The notes: generated from the sequence alone by a model not told the origin. A stretch of 64,000 nucleotides of DNA from Pseudomonas lalucatii (GCF_018398425.1 NZ_JADPMV010000001.1:2232001-2296000); one strand, 5' to 3'; positions 43,937 through 54,039 are shown, numbered from the stretch's first letter. Made by a program: numbers and translations.

Positions 43937-45616
43937 ATGACAGATAGACCCAGTGATGACCTGAAGAAACAAGCCTCCGAGAACACCCTCGGCCTCAATC
44001 CGGTCATCGGCATTCGCGGCAGGGACCTGCTGAGCTCGGCGCGGACCGTGCTCACCCAGGCCATCAAGCAACCGGTGCACAGCGCCAAGCACGTGGCCCA
44101 CTTCGGCCTGGAGCTGAAGAACGTGTTGTTCGGCCAGTCCGAACTCAGCCCCGAAGCCGGCGACCGTCGCTTCGCCGACCCGGCCTGGAGCCAGAACCCG
44201 CTGTACAAGCGCTACCTGCAGACCTACCTGGCCTGGCGCAAGGAGCTGCACGACTGGGTCGAGTACAGCGACCTGTCGGAGCAGGACGTCAGCCGCAGCC
44301 ACTTCGTCATCAACCTGATGACCGAGGCCATGGCGCCGAGCAACAGCATGGCCAACCCGGCCGCGATCAAACGCTTCTTCGAGACCGGCGGCAAGAGCCT
44401 GCTGGACGGCCTCAGCCACCTGGCCAAGGACCTGGTCAACAACGGCGGCATGCCCAGCCAGGTCAACATGAACGCCTTCGAGGTCGGCAAGAACCTGGCC
44501 ACCACCGAAGGCTCGGTGGTGTTCCGCAACGAGGTGCTGGAGCTTATCCAGTACCGGCCGATCACCGAGCAGGTGCACAGCCGCCCGCTGCTGGTGGTGC
44601 CGCCGCAGATCAACAAGTTCTACGTGTTCGACCTGTCGCCGGAAAAGAGCCTGGCGCGCTTCCTCCTGCGCAATGGCGTGCAGACCTTCGTGGTCAGCTG
44701 GCGCAACCCGACCAAGGCCCAGCGCGAGTGGGGCCTGTCGAGCTATATCGAGGCGCTGAAGGAGGCCATCGAGGTGATCACCGCGATCACCGGCAGCCCG
44801 GACATCAACATGCTCGGCGCCTGCTCCGGCGGCCTCACCACCGCCTCGCTGCTCGGCCACTACGCCGCGCTGGGCGAGCAGAAGGTGCATGCCCTGACCC
44901 TGCTGGTCAGCGTGCTCGACACCCAGCTGGATACCCAGGTGGCGCTGTTCGCCGACGAGACCACCCTGGAGGCGGCCAAGCGCCGCTCCTACCAGGCCGG
45001 CGTGCTGGAAGGCAGCGACATGGCCAAGGTGTTCGCCTGGATGCGTCCCAACGACCTGATCTGGAACTACTGGGTCAACAACTACCTGCTCGGCAACGAG
45101 CCGCCGGTGTTCGACATCCTCTACTGGAACAACGACACCACGCGCCTGCCCGCCGCCCTGCACGGCGAGTTCATCGAGATGTTCAAGACCAATCCGCTGA
45201 CCCGCAGCGGTGCCCTGGAAGTCTGCGGCACGCCGATCGACCTCAAGCAGGTGACCTGCGACTTCTTCTGCGTGGCCGGCACCACCGACCACATCACGCC
45301 CTGGGACAGCTGCTACAAGTCGGCGCACCTGTTCGGCGGCAAGTGCGAGTTCGTGCTGTCCAACAGCGGCCACATCCAGAGCATTCTCAATCCGCCGGGC
45401 AACCCCAAGGCGCGCTACATGACCAACAGCGAGATGCCGCTCGACCCGAAGGACTGGCAGGACAGCTCGACCAAGCACACCGACTCCTGGTGGCTGCACT
45501 GGCAGAAGTGGCTGGCCGAGCGCTCCGGCGAGACCAGGAAGGCGCCGGCCAAGCTGGGCAACAAGGCCCACCCGGCGGCCGAGGCCGCGCCCGGCACCTA
45601 TGTCCACGAACGTTGA
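43937..45616 (+). CDS. phaC1: Class II PHA synthase 1
   Basis: A 559-residue polymerase joining medium-chain 3-hydroxyacyl-CoA into polyhydroxyalkanoate on granules. The lipase-like box is GACSGG with nucleophile Cys296; Asp451 (in TTDHITPWDS) and His479 (in SNSGHIQS) complete the triad. Length and these positions equal the canonical class II enzymes. The start at 43937 (MTDRPSDDLKK) is standard; an in-frame ATG 48 bases upstream is less likely. It is the first gene of the phaC1-phaZ-phaC2-phaD cluster, preceded by the sigma-54-like element. Confidence 0.97.
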   Translation: MTDRPSDDLKKQASENTLGLNPVIGIRGRDLLSSARTVLTQAIKQPVHSAKHVAHFGLELKNVLFGQSELSPEAGDRRFADPAWSQNPLYKRYLQTYLAWRKELHDWVEYSDLSEQDVSRSHFVINLMTEAMAPSNSMANPAAIKRFFETGGKSLLDGLSHLAKDLVNNGGMPSQVNMNAFEVGKNLATTEGSVVFRNEVLELIQYRPITEQVHSRPLLVVPPQINKFYVFDLSPEKSLARFLLRNGVQTFVVSWRNPTKAQREWGLSSYIEALKEAIEVITAITGSPDINMLGACSGGLTTASLLGHYAALGEQKVHALTLLVSVLDTQLDTQVALFADETTLEAAKRRSYQAGVLEGSDMAKVFAWMRPNDLIWNYWVNNYLLGNEPPVFDILYWNNDTTRLPAALHGEFIEMFKTNPLTRSGALEVCGTPIDLKQVTCDFFCVAGTTDHITPWDSCYKSAHLFGGKCEFVLSNSGHIQSILNPPGNPKARYMTNSEMPLDPKDWQDSSTKHTDSWWLHWQKWLAERSGETRKAPAKLGNKAHPAAEAAPGTYVHER

Positions 45617-45670
45617 TCGACTGCGCCCTGCGCAGCACTGCCCGCGGCACCAGGAGGTGCCGCTCGACCA

Positions 45671-45689
45671 CCCGGCCGTGACGGCCGGG
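45671..45689 (+). terminator. Hairpin between phaC1 and phaZ
   Basis: A perfect 8-bp stem CCCGGCCG/CGGCCGGG with a 3-base loop in the 156-base gap, without a T-run. It may reduce read-through or protect the phaC1 message. Confidence 0.4.
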
Positions 45690-45772
45690 GCAACGAACCA
45701 GGCGCTGCCCTGGCGGATCTGGAGGGGCCCGGACGGCCCGAACCAGCGGTTCAACCGATAGGGCCTCTGCGC

Positions 45773-46630
45773 ATGCCGTTATCCTTTATCTTTCGCACCA
45801 TCGAGCTCGACGGCCAGAGCATCCGCACCGCGGTGCGCCCCGGCAACGGGCAGATGGCGCCGCTGCTGATCTTCAACGGCATCGGCGCCAACCTCGAGCT
45901 GGTGATGCCCTTCGTCCGGGCGCTGGACCCGGACCTGGAGGTGATCGCCTTCGACGTGCCCGGGGTCGGCGGCTCCTCGACACCCGGCACCCCCTACCGC
46001 TTCCCCGGCCTGGCCAAGCTGGCGGCGCGCATGCTCGACTACCTGGACTACGGTCAGGTCAACGCCATCGGTGTGTCCTGGGGCGGCGCCCTGGCCCAGC
46101 AGTTCGCCCACGACTACCCGGAGCGTTGCAAGAAGCTGGTGCTGGCCGCCACCTCCGCCGGTGCGGTGATGGTCCCGGGCAAGCCCAGGGTGCTGTGGCG
46201 CATGGCCAGCCCGCGACGCTATATCCAGCCCTCCTATGGCGTGCAGATCGCCCCGGACATCTACGGCGGCGCCTTCCGCCGCGACCCCAAGCTGGCCCTG
46301 GCGCATGCCAGCAAGGTGCGCTCGGGGGGCAAGATGGGCTACTACTGGCAGCTGTTCGCCGGCCTCGGCTGGACCAGCATCCACTGGCTGCACAAGATCC
46401 GCCAGCCGACCCTGGTGCTGGCCGGCGACGACGACCCGCTGATTCCCTTGGTCAACATGCGCCTGCTGGCCTGGCGCATTCCCAATGCCGACCTGCACGT
46501 GATCGACGACGGCCACCTGTTCCTGGTGACCCGCGCCGAGGCGGTGGCGCCGATCATCATGAAATTCCTCGCCGAGGAGCGCCAACCCGCCATCATGCAC
46601 CCGCAACCGAGCGCCGCCCGCGAGCAGTGA
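45773..46630 (+). CDS. phaZ: Intracellular mcl-PHA depolymerase
   Basis: A 285-residue alpha/beta hydrolase that mobilises stored polymer. The nucleophile is Ser102 in GVSWGG; Asp221 in GDDDPLIP and His248 in DDGHLFLV complete the triad, at the same positions as I recall for characterised Pseudomonas PhaZ. The N-terminus lacks a signal peptide, consistent with action on cytoplasmic granules. It lies between the two synthase genes, the usual order in pseudomonads. Confidence 0.96.
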   Translation: MPLSFIFRTIELDGQSIRTAVRPGNGQMAPLLIFNGIGANLELVMPFVRALDPDLEVIAFDVPGVGGSSTPGTPYRFPGLAKLAARMLDYLDYGQVNAIGVSWGGALAQQFAHDYPERCKKLVLAATSAGAVMVPGKPRVLWRMASPRRYIQPSYGVQIAPDIYGGAFRRDPKLALAHASKVRSGGKMGYYWQLFAGLGWTSIHWLHKIRQPTLVLAGDDDPLIPLVNMRLLAWRIPNADLHVIDDGHLFLVTRAEAVAPIIMKFLAEERQPAIMHPQPSAAREQ

Positions 46631-46810
46631 AGCGACCCGGCGGCCGCACCGCCGCGGTGCGAGGCCGGCGGACTTGACCCACCCGCAGGCGCAGGCTAAG
46701 AACACTAACCCGGCAGCGGCGCTGTGCGCTGCCTTGACGCGGCCTGGTACAAGCCTTGCTGCGACCCGCGGAACCCGGATCTCAGCGGATAGACGACGGA
46801 GTGTTGCCCC

Positions 46811-48493
46811 ATGCGAGACAAGCCACGTAGCGGCGCCTTACCGGCCCCGGCCACCTTCATGACCGCACAGAACGCGGTGGTCGGCCTGCGCGGCCGCGAC
46901 CTGCTGTCCACCCTGCGCACCCTGGCCCTGCAGGGCATCCGGCAACCGCTGCACAGCGCGCGGCACGCCCTGGCCCTCGGCGGCCAGCTGGGCCGCGTGC
47001 TGCTCGGCGACACCCCGCACAGGGTCAACCCGCAGGATGCCCGCTTCGCCGACCCCACCTGGCAGCTCAACCCCTTCTACCGGCGTGGCCTGCAGGCCTA
47101 CCTGTCGTGGCAGGATCAGCTGAACCGCTGGATCGACGGGAGCAACCTGTCCGCCGATGACCGCGCCCGCGCGCGCTTCGTCACGACGCTGCTCGGCGAC
47201 GCCCTGGCACCGTCCAACTCGCCGCTCAACCCGCTGGCGCTCAAGGAGCTGCTCAACAGCGGCGGCACCAGCCTGATCAAGGGGCTCGGCCAGCTGCTCG
47301 ACGACCTGCTGCACAACGACGGCCTGCCCCGCCAGGTCAGCAAGCAGGCCTTCGAGGTCGGTCGCAACCTGGCCGCCACGCCCGGCGCGGTGGTGTTTCG
47401 CAACGAGCTGCTGGAGCTGATCCAGTACCGGCCGATGAGCGAGAGGCAGTACCTGCGCCCGCTGCTGATCGTGCCGCCGCAGATCAACAAGTACTACATC
47501 TTCGACCTGTCCAGCGACAAGAGCTTCGTCCAGTACGCCCTGAAGAACGGCCTGCAGTGCTTCATCCTCAGCTGGCGCAACCCCAGCGCCCGGCACCGCG
47601 AGTGGGGCCTGTCGAGCTATGTGCAGGCTCTGGAGGAGGCGGTGGACGCCTGCCGGGCGATCACCGCCAGCAAGGAGGTCAACCTGCTCGGTGCCTGCGC
47701 CGGCGGCCTGACCATCGCCGCCCTGCAGGGTCATCTGCAGGCCAAGCGGCAACTGCGCAAGGTGGCCAGCGCCACCTACCTGGTCAGCCTGCTCGACAGC
47801 CAGGTCGACAGCCCGGCCATGCTCTTCGCCGACGAGCAGACCCTCGAGGCGGCCAAGCGCCGCTCTTACCAGGCCGGCGTGCTGGACGGTCGCGACATGG
47901 CCCGGGTGTTCGCCTGGATGCGCCCCAACGACCTGATCTGGAACTACTGGGTCAACAACTACCTGCTCGGCAAGCAACCCCCGGCCTTCGACATCCTCTA
48001 CTGGAACAACGACTGCACCCGCCTGCCGGCGGCGCTGCACGGCGACCTGCTGGACTTCTTCAAGTACAACCCGCTGAGCCACGCCGGCGGCCTGGAGGTC
48101 TGCGGCACCCCCATCGACCTGCAGAAGGTCGCCCTCGACAGTTTCAGCGTCGCCGGCATCAACGACCACATCACCCCCTGGGACTCGGTCTACCGCTCGG
48201 CCCTGCTGCTCGGCGGCGACCGGCGCTTCATCCTGTCCAACAGCGGACATATCCAGAGCATCCTCAACCCGCCGGGCAATCCCAAGGCCACCTACCTGGA
48301 GGGCCCCAGGCTCAGCGGCGACCCCCGCGCCTGGTACCACGACGCGCAGAAGCACGAGGGCAGCTGGTGGCCGCGGTGGCTGGAGTGGATCCAGCAGCGC
48401 TCCGGCGAGCAGCGCCAGACCCTCGCGACCCTGGGCAGCACCCGCTACCCGGCCATGGAGGCGGCGCCTGGGACCTATGTGCATGTGCGCTGA
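46811..48493 (+). CDS. phaC2: Class II PHA synthase 2
   Basis: A 560-residue paralogue of PhaC1, clearly homologous along its whole length. The nucleophile is Cys296 in GACAGG, with Asp452 in INDHITPWDS and His480 in SNSGHIQS. The N-terminal 20 residues differ from PhaC1 and contain a Pro/Ala stretch. It follows phaZ after 180 bases; a TTGACC with a weak -10 17 bases later (46674-46702) could be an internal promoter but is poor. Substrate preference relative to PhaC1 cannot be read from the sequence. Confidence 0.96.
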   Translation: MRDKPRSGALPAPATFMTAQNAVVGLRGRDLLSTLRTLALQGIRQPLHSARHALALGGQLGRVLLGDTPHRVNPQDARFADPTWQLNPFYRRGLQAYLSWQDQLNRWIDGSNLSADDRARARFVTTLLGDALAPSNSPLNPLALKELLNSGGTSLIKGLGQLLDDLLHNDGLPRQVSKQAFEVGRNLAATPGAVVFRNELLELIQYRPMSERQYLRPLLIVPPQINKYYIFDLSSDKSFVQYALKNGLQCFILSWRNPSARHREWGLSSYVQALEEAVDACRAITASKEVNLLGACAGGLTIAALQGHLQAKRQLRKVASATYLVSLLDSQVDSPAMLFADEQTLEAAKRRSYQAGVLDGRDMARVFAWMRPNDLIWNYWVNNYLLGKQPPAFDILYWNNDCTRLPAALHGDLLDFFKYNPLSHAGGLEVCGTPIDLQKVALDSFSVAGINDHITPWDSVYRSALLLGGDRRFILSNSGHIQSILNPPGNPKATYLEGPRLSGDPRAWYHDAQKHEGSWWPRWLEWIQQRSGEQRQTLATLGSTRYPAMEAAPGTYVHVR

Positions 48494-48568
48494 GCCGAGC
48501 GGGCAAGGCCCGGCCCGAACCCCGGCCGGGCTTGCCGTCCCTTCAAGCGGCCCCACCAAGAAGAGCAA

Positions 48569-49183
48569 ATGAAAACCCGCGACCGCATCCTCGAGTGCGC
48601 CCTGCTGCTGTTCAACCAGCAGGGCGAACCCAACGTCTCCACCCTGGAGATTGCCAACGAACTGGGCATCAGCCCGGGCAACCTCTATTACCACTTCCAC
48701 GGCAAGGAGCCGCTGATCCTCGGCCTGTTCGAACGCTTCCAGGCCGAGCTGGCGCCGCTGCTCGACCCGCCGGCCGACGCGCGGCTGGAGGCCGAGGACT
48801 ACTGGCTGTTCCTGCACCTGATCGTCGAGCGCCTGGCCCACTACCGCTTCCTGTTCCAGGACCTGTCCAACCTGGCCGGGCGCCTGCCCAAGCTGGCCCG
48901 CGGCATCCGCCAGTGGCTCAACCTGCTCAAGCGCACCCTGGCCACCCTGCTGGCGCGGCTGAAGGCGGAGAACCAGTTGGTCAGCGAGACCCAGGCCCTG
49001 GGCCAGCTGGTCGAGCAGATCACCCTGACCCTGCTGTTCTCCCTCGACTACCAGCGCATCCTCGGCGCCCAGGGCGAAAGCCGTCTGGTGGTGTATCAGG
49101 TGATGATGCTGGTGGCGCCGCACCTGACGAGCGCCTCGCGCCAGGCCGCCGAGCAGCTGGCCCAGCGCTACCTGGAGGCCTGA
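48569..49183 (+). CDS. phaD: TetR-family regulator of the PHA cluster
   Basis: A 204-residue TetR-type protein. The N-terminal helix-turn-helix is STLEIANELGISPGNLYYHFHGKEPLI, near residues 26-52. The rest is a helical ligand-binding and dimerisation domain. In P. putida PhaD activates pha transcription and responds to a metabolite of 3-hydroxyacyl-CoA origin, so the same role is expected here. It is the last gene of the + strand pha operon and converges on phaF over a GC-rich stem-loop. Confidence 0.95.
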   Translation: MKTRDRILECALLLFNQQGEPNVSTLEIANELGISPGNLYYHFHGKEPLILGLFERFQAELAPLLDPPADARLEAEDYWLFLHLIVERLAHYRFLFQDLSNLAGRLPKLARGIRQWLNLLKRTLATLLARLKAENQLVSETQALGQLVEQITLTLLFSLDYQRILGAQGESRLVVYQVMMLVAPHLTSASRQAAEQLAQRYLEA

Positions 49184-49197
49184 GGAGCATAACGCAA

Positions 49198-49220
49198 ACG
49201 CCCGGCACTGGGCCGGGCGT
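49198..49220. terminator. Convergent stem-loop between phaD and phaF
   Basis: A perfect 9-bp stem ACGCCCGGC/GCCGGGCGT with a 5-base loop between the two convergent stops; no T-run on either strand, so strength is uncertain. Confidence 0.55.
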
Positions 49221-49242
49221 CAGGAAAGCGGCGAGGACCGCG

Positions 49243-49998
49243 TCAGGACTGGCTGGCGGGCGTGCTCGGCGCCGGCGCTTCCGTCGGTGCCGCGGCAGCC
49301 GCAGGCGCCACCGGCTCCGAGGCGGCCGGCGCCACCACCTTGGCCAGCGGAGTCTTCTTCACCGCCGGCTTCTTCGCCGCGGCCGGCTTGGCCGCCGCTT
49401 CGGCTAGCGGTGCCGCCGCCACCTTGGTCGCCGGCTTCGCAGCGGCCTTGGCTGCTGGCTTGGCAGCGGGTTTAGCCGTCGCCGGCTTGACCGCGGCCTT
49501 GCTCGCCGGCTTGGCCGCCGCTTTCGGAGCGGCCTTGCGCACCGGCTTGGCCGCCGGCTTGACCGACTTGGCGGCAACCCCGGTGAGCGCCTCGAGCTGC
49601 TTGGTCAGGCTCTCGACCTTGTCATTGAGTGCCTTCACCTCGCTGCGGCTGGGCACGCCCAGGCGCGAAATGGCGTTGTGCAGGCGCTTGTCGAACGCCT
49701 CCTCCAGTTCGCCCCACTTGCCCATGGCCTTGTCCTTGACCACATCGACCTTGGACTTGGCGGTCCCGACCTTGGACTCGACGGTGGACTTCACCGACTC
49801 GACCTGCTTGTCGACCTCGCTCTTGGCCTGCTTCTCGGCCTTCTCGCCGTCCTTGACCAGGGTGTCGAACAGCTTGGTGCCGTCCTTGCTGACCTTGGAG
49901 TAAGCGCCCAGGCCGGCCAACCAGATCTGCCGCGAATACTTCTCGACCTCGCCGATCCAGGAGCTGGTCTGTTTTTCGGTTTTCTTCTTAACAGCCAT
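49243..49998 (-). CDS. phaF: PHA granule-associated phasin with histone-like tail
   Basis: A 251-residue phasin. Residues 1-140 form the amphipathic phasin domain (SSWIGEVEKYSRQIWLAGLGAYSKV) and a leucine/valine heptad coiled coil (LNDKVESLTKQLEAL). The C-terminal 110 residues are an Ala/Lys/Pro-rich tail with repeated AAKP units, as in histone H1-like proteins, which binds DNA and places granules on the nucleoid. The last 40 residues become acidic/proline-rich. The start at 49998 (MAVKKKTEKQ) is preferred; the frame is open 54 bases further. It follows phaI by 10 bases, in one transcript. Confidence 0.95.
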   Translation of the reverse strand: MAVKKKTEKQTSSWIGEVEKYSRQIWLAGLGAYSKVSKDGTKLFDTLVKDGEKAEKQAKSEVDKQVESVKSTVESKVGTAKSKVDVVKDKAMGKWGELEEAFDKRLHNAISRLGVPSRSEVKALNDKVESLTKQLEALTGVAAKSVKPAAKPVRKAAPKAAAKPASKAAVKPATAKPAAKPAAKAAAKPATKVAAAPLAEAAAKPAAAKKPAVKKTPLAKVVAPAASEPVAPAAAAAPTEAPAPSTPASQS

Positions 49999-50008
49999 CC
50001 CGCTCTCC

Positions 50009-50443
50009 TTATTTGCTACGCGCGACATGCTCGAGCAATGCGCCCAGTTCATCCAGCTTAGCAGAGAGCTCTTCGATATCTTGCTTGGTCGGAATGCCGA
50101 TGCGCTTGAGGGCGCCAGCCACGCGATTGTCGAAGGCCTTCTCGATCTTGTCGAACTGCACGTCGACCTTGCCCTTGACGCTGGTGACGCGGTTCCTCAC
50201 GCCGTCGAGCTGGCTGTTGGCCGCCTCGACCTGCTCGCCGACCAGGCGCTTGCCCTGCTCCTCGACACCCTCGCCGGCCTTGACCAGCTCCTTGAAATAC
50301 TCGGCGCCTTCCTGCCCGGCCTTGGCGTAGGCACCCAGGCCGGCCAGCCAGACCTTGCGGGCATAGACTTTGACATCGCTCAGCACGCCGGCTTTGGCTT
50401 CGGCTTCGGCTTCGGCTTTCTTCTTGATTGCGACTTTCGACAT
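50009..50443 (-). CDS. phaI: PHA granule phasin PhaI
   Basis: A 144-residue phasin covering PHA granules, homologous to the N-terminal part of PhaF (VKVYARKVWLAGLGAYAKAGQEG) but without the DNA-binding tail. The N-terminus carries an Ala-Glu repeat (AEAEAEAKA) coded by tandem GGCTTC units read on the + strand. The C-terminal half is a helical coiled coil (TKQDIEELSAKLDELGALL). The start at 50443 (MSKVAIKKK) follows GAGG, 6 bases upstream. It is the first gene of the phaI-phaF pair. Confidence 0.95.
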   Translation of the reverse strand: MSKVAIKKKAEAEAEAKAGVLSDVKVYARKVWLAGLGAYAKAGQEGAEYFKELVKAGEGVEEQGKRLVGEQVEAANSQLDGVRNRVTSVKGKVDVQFDKIEKAFDNRVAGALKRIGIPTKQDIEELSAKLDELGALLEHVARSK

Positions 50444-50562
50444 GGTGCACCTCACGCGCGGTGGTTTGCGGAAACGCCCACGGAATGCAGGCTTGGGTGC
50501 AAGGTATCGAGGAAAATTAGAAACCGCATACTAGCCGCCGGCGTCCGCGCCCGAAGCTCGCC

Positions 50563-50841
50563 TCAAGCCTTGAGGTTCTTGTCCAGCACCTCCTCGATCT
50601 GCCGTTTGATGCTGCCGCCCATGGCCGACAGCAACAGGCCCAGCTTGAGCTCCACGCGCACCCGGTCCGCACCGACCTCGATGCGCCCGTCGGCGCCGCT
50701 GCGCTTGAATTCCAGGGTGTCGCCGCTCCAGCGGTAGCGCACGTCGAAGTCGCGGGCCAGGCGCTCGGCCAGCTGCTCGGCTTTCTCCCGGGCCGCCTCG
50801 CGGCCGAGGTTATGGGAACGTTCCACATCGATTCGGGTCAT
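50563..50841 (-). CDS. PHA-system small granule-region protein
   Basis: A 92-residue protein of the polyhydroxyalkanoic-acid-system family often encoded beside phaI. The N-terminus TRIDVERSHNLGREAAREKAEQLAERLA is a charged amphipathic helix. A short beta segment (VRYRWSGDTLEFKRSGADGRIEV) follows, then a hydrophobic helix ending IEEVLDKNLKA. It might bind granules, but the function is not established. It lies upstream of phaI on the same strand with 119 bases between. Confidence 0.82.
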   Translation of the reverse strand: MTRIDVERSHNLGREAAREKAEQLAERLARDFDVRYRWSGDTLEFKRSGADGRIEVGADRVRVELKLGLLLSAMGGSIKRQIEEVLDKNLKA

Positions 50842-50999
50842 GGCCTCTCTCCTCACTGCGACCTCAGATCGCGCGACTATAACAGCCCGCGCCGCCCCCT
50901 CGCCCGGCGCCGGCCCGCGCGCGCCAAGACAAAGGTAGGCCGCAGGTTTAGAATGGCCGCCACTTTAGAATCAGCCTCTCTCGTTTAGGTAAGGGCGAC

Positions 51000-51770
51000 A
51001 TGACCGACACGCGCAAGCGCAGCGACAGCGAACCCACCACGCACTTCGGCTTCCAGGACGTTCCGGAAAGCCAGAAGGCGCAGAAGGTCGCCGAGGTCTT
51101 CCACTCGGTGGCCGCCAAGTACGACCTGATGAACGACCTGCTCTCCGGCGGCATGCACCGCCTGTGGAAGCGTTTCACCATCGAGCTGTCCGGCGTGCGC
51201 AACGGCAACCGGGTGCTGGACATCGCCGGCGGCACCGGCGACCTGACCAGGCAGTTCGCCCGCCTGGTCGGCCCCGAGGGCGAGGTGGTGCTGGCCGACA
51301 TCAACGAGTCGATGCTCAAGGTCGGCCGCGACCGCCTGCTCGACCGCGGCGTGGCCGGCAACGTCAAGTTCGTCCAGGCCGATGCCGAGAAGCTGCCGTT
51401 CCCGGACAACCACTTCGACTGCGTGACCATCGCCTTCGGCCTGCGCAACGTCACCCACAAGGAAGACGCCCTGCGTTCCATGCTGCGGGTGCTCAAGCCC
51501 GGCGGCCGGCTGCTGGTGCTGGAGTTCTCCAAGCCCTCCAGCGAGCTGCTGTCGAAGGTCTACGACCGCTACTCGTTCAGCTTCATGCCGCTGATGGGCA
51601 AGCTGATCACCAACGATTCCGAGAGCTACCGCTACCTGGCCGAGTCGATCCGCATGCACCCGGACCAGGACACGCTCAAGGCGATGATGGTCGAGGCCGG
51701 CTTCGAGCGGGTCACCTACCACAACATGACCGGCGGCATCGTCGCCCTGCACCGCGGCATCAAGCCCTGA
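51000..51770 (+). CDS. ubiE: Ubiquinone/menaquinone C-methyltransferase
   Basis: A 256-residue SAM methyltransferase for the C-methylation step of ubiquinone synthesis. Motif I is DIAGGTG at residues 74-80, and the family signatures [17 protein letters not shown] and [17 protein letters not shown] are present. Length is normal. It starts the ubiE-ubiJ-ubiB operon, in which the genes overlap by 1 and 4 bases. Confidence 0.97.
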   Translation: MTDTRKRSDSEPTTHFGFQDVPESQKAQKVAEVFHSVAAKYDLMNDLLSGGMHRLWKRFTIELSGVRNGNRVLDIAGGTGDLTRQFARLVGPEGEVVLADINESMLKVGRDRLLDRGVAGNVKFVQADAEKLPFPDNHFDCVTIAFGLRNVTHKEDALRSMLRVLKPGGRLLVLEFSKPSSELLSKVYDRYSFSFMPLMGKLITNDSESYRYLAESIRMHPDQDTLKAMMVEAGFERVTYHNMTGGIVALHRGIKP

Positions 51771-52387
51771 TGCTGCTCAGCGGGCTGCTGGCCGGGGTCG
51801 AGCAGGGCCTCAACCGGGTGCTGGCCCTGGACGGCACGGCCCTGCCGCGCCTGGCGCGCCTGCGCGGCCGGGTGATCGAGATCGATTGCCGGGCGCCTGC
51901 GCTGCAGCTGTTCATCCTCGCCGACGAGCAGGGCCTGCGCCTGGCGCCGCACTGGGCCGGCGAGGTCGCCTGCCGCCTGCGGGCGCCGGCCAACAGCCTT
52001 CTGCGCCTGGCCGCCAGCGCCGACAAGAGCGCCGTGCTGCACAGCCCCGAGGTCGAACTGGACGGCGACAGCGCCGCCCTGCTGGACCTCGCCGCGATCC
52101 TCCAGGACCTCGAACTGGACTGGGAATACGAACTGGCGCGCTGGCTCGGCCCGGTCGGCGCCCGACTGCTCGCCGGCCACCTGCGCAGCCGCGCCGGCTG
52201 GACCGCGCAGAGCCTCGACAGCCTGCGCCTGAACCTCGCCGACTACCTCAGCGAGGAGTCGCGCAGCCTGGTCGGCCGCCGCGAGGCCGACGCCCGCTTC
52301 GCCGAACTGGACCGCCTCAAGCTCGCCCTCGACCGCCTCGATGCGCGTATCGAACGCATCGCCCAACGCCATAAGCCCAACGCATGA
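51770..52387 (+). CDS. ubiJ: Ubiquinone biosynthesis accessory protein UbiJ
   Basis: A 205-residue protein with an N-terminal SCP2-like lipid-binding domain ([16 protein letters not shown] ... [12 protein letters not shown]) and a C-terminal helical tail (RRLDR-type repeats [15 protein letters not shown]) as in UbiJ/YigP. It is an accessory factor of the soluble ubiquinone complex that holds hydrophobic intermediates. ATG 51770 shares a base with the ubiE stop, and it overlaps ubiB by 4 bases. Confidence 0.92.
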   Translation: MLLSGLLAGVEQGLNRVLALDGTALPRLARLRGRVIEIDCRAPALQLFILADEQGLRLAPHWAGEVACRLRAPANSLLRLAASADKSAVLHSPEVELDGDSAALLDLAAILQDLELDWEYELARWLGPVGARLLAGHLRSRAGWTAQSLDSLRLNLADYLSEESRSLVGRREADARFAELDRLKLALDRLDARIERIAQRHKPNA

Positions 52388-53973
52388 AGCTGCTCGCCGC
52401 CCGCCGCCTGTTGCGCATCCAGCGCGTGGTCATCCGCTACCAGCTGGACGACCTGCTGTTCGACCTGCCGCTGCCGCTGTGGCTGCGCGCCCTGCGCTAC
52501 GCCCTGCCCTGGCACTGGCTGCCGCGCCGCACCCTGAACCTGTCGCGCGGCGCGCGCCTGCGCCTGGCCCTGGAGGAGCTGGGGCCGATCTTCATCAAGT
52601 TCGGCCAGCTGCTGTCGACCCGCCGCGACCTGCTGCCGCCGGATGTGGCCGACGAGCTGGCCAAGCTGCAGGACCAGGTCCCGCCCTTCGACCCGGCCCA
52701 TTCCCTGGCCCTGATCGAGGCCCAGCTCGGCGCCAAGGTCGGCGAGGTGTTCGCCCGCTTCGACGCCAAGCCGCTGGCCTCGGCCTCGGTCGCCCAGGTG
52801 CATGGCGCGCAGCTCAAGAGCGGCGAGGAAGTGGTGGTCAAGGTCATCCGCCCGGGGCTCAAGCCGGTGATCCGCCAGGATTTGGCCTGGTTGTTCCTGC
52901 TCGCCCGGCTGGCCGAGAAGGCCTCCCCCGACGCCCGCCGGCTGCGCCCGGTGGAGGTGGTCGGCGACTACGAGAAGACCATCTACGACGAGCTCGACCT
53001 GCTGCGCGAGGCGGCCAACGCCAGCCAGCTGCGGCGCAACTTCGAGGGCTCGGCGCTGCTCTACGTGCCCCAGGTGTACTGGGACCTGTGCCGGCCCAAG
53101 GTGCTGGTGATGGAGCGCATCTACGGCGTGCCGGTGACCGACCTGGCCAGCCTGGCCGACCAGCGCACCGACATGAAGCTGTTGGCCGAGCGCGGCGTGG
53201 AGATCTTCTTCACCCAGGTGTTCCGCGACAGCTTCTTCCACGCCGACATGCACCCCGGCAACATCTTCGTCAGCACCCGCCAGCCGTGGAACCCGCAGTA
53301 CATCGCCATCGACTGCGGCATCATCGGCAGCCTCACCGCCGAGGACCAGGACTACCTGGCGCGCAACCTGCTGGCCTTCTTCAAGCGCGACTACCGCCGC
53401 GTCGCCCAGTTGCACATCGACTCCGGCTGGGTGCCGGCGCAGACCCGGGTCAACGACTTCGAGGCGGCGATCCGCACCGTGTGCGAGCCGATCTTCGAGC
53501 GCCCGCTCAAGGACATCTCCTTCGGCCAGCTGCTGCTGCGCCTGTTCCAGACCGCGCGGCGCTTCAACATGGAGGTGCAGCCGCAGCTGGTGCTGCTGCA
53601 GAAGACCCTGCTGAACATCGAGGGCCTGGGCCGCCAGCTGTACCCGGACCTCGACCTGTGGAGCACCGCCCAGCCCTTCCTCGAGCGCTGGATGCGCGAG
53701 CGCATCAGCCCGCGCCACCTGCTGCGCAACCTGCAGCAGCAGGTCGAGCAGGTGCCGCACCTGTCGCAGATGGCCCGCGACACCCTGGAGCGACTCAATA
53801 ACCAGCAGCCGGTGGTCCGGGTCGAGTCGGCGGACAACCGGCAATGGCCGATCCGCCTGCTCGGTGCCCTGCTGATTGCCGGCGCCGCGGCCCAGGGCCT
53901 GGCCCTCAGCCTGCCGGCCTGGCCCAGCTGGGCCATGCTGGCCGGCGGTCTCTACCTGGTGCTGCGCCGATAG
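52384..53973 (+). CDS. ubiB: Ubiquinone biosynthesis atypical kinase UbiB
   Basis: A 529-residue ABC1/ADCK/UbiB-family atypical kinase/ATPase. The family KxGQ motif is in [17 protein letters not shown], the ATP-binding lysine lies in [10 protein letters not shown], and [11 protein letters not shown] gives the catalytic/metal loop with the Asp of the DFG-like IAIDCGIIG. Two C-terminal hydrophobic helices ([19 protein letters not shown] and the following segment) anchor it in the inner membrane. It completes the ubiEJB operon. Confidence 0.96.
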   Translation: MKLLAARRLLRIQRVVIRYQLDDLLFDLPLPLWLRALRYALPWHWLPRRTLNLSRGARLRLALEELGPIFIKFGQLLSTRRDLLPPDVADELAKLQDQVPPFDPAHSLALIEAQLGAKVGEVFARFDAKPLASASVAQVHGAQLKSGEEVVVKVIRPGLKPVIRQDLAWLFLLARLAEKASPDARRLRPVEVVGDYEKTIYDELDLLREAANASQLRRNFEGSALLYVPQVYWDLCRPKVLVMERIYGVPVTDLASLADQRTDMKLLAERGVEIFFTQVFRDSFFHADMHPGNIFVSTRQPWNPQYIAIDCGIIGSLTAEDQDYLARNLLAFFKRDYRRVAQLHIDSGWVPAQTRVNDFEAAIRTVCEPIFERPLKDISFGQLLLRLFQTARRFNMEVQPQLVLLQKTLLNIEGLGRQLYPDLDLWSTAQPFLERWMRERISPRHLLRNLQQQVEQVPHLSQMARDTLERLNNQQPVVRVESADNRQWPIRLLGALLIAGAAAQGLALSLPAWPSWAMLAGGLYLVLRR

Positions 53974-54039
53974 CCAGGCCCGTACCACGCTGGCACACTA
54001 GACCTCTATCCGACAGGCCCGCGACGGGCGGAAGTAGCG

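Noticed and set aside
46674..46702. TTGACC-17-TAAGAA as a phaC2 promoter
   Set aside because: The -35 is good, but the -10 matches only 3 of 6 consensus positions; noted in the phaC2 entry but not called as a promoter.
49300..49560. Repetitive sequence in phaF as a CRISPR-like or tandem repeat array
   Set aside because: The periodicity comes from Lys-Pro-Ala-Ala codons of the histone-like tail; units vary in length and sequence and there are no spacers.
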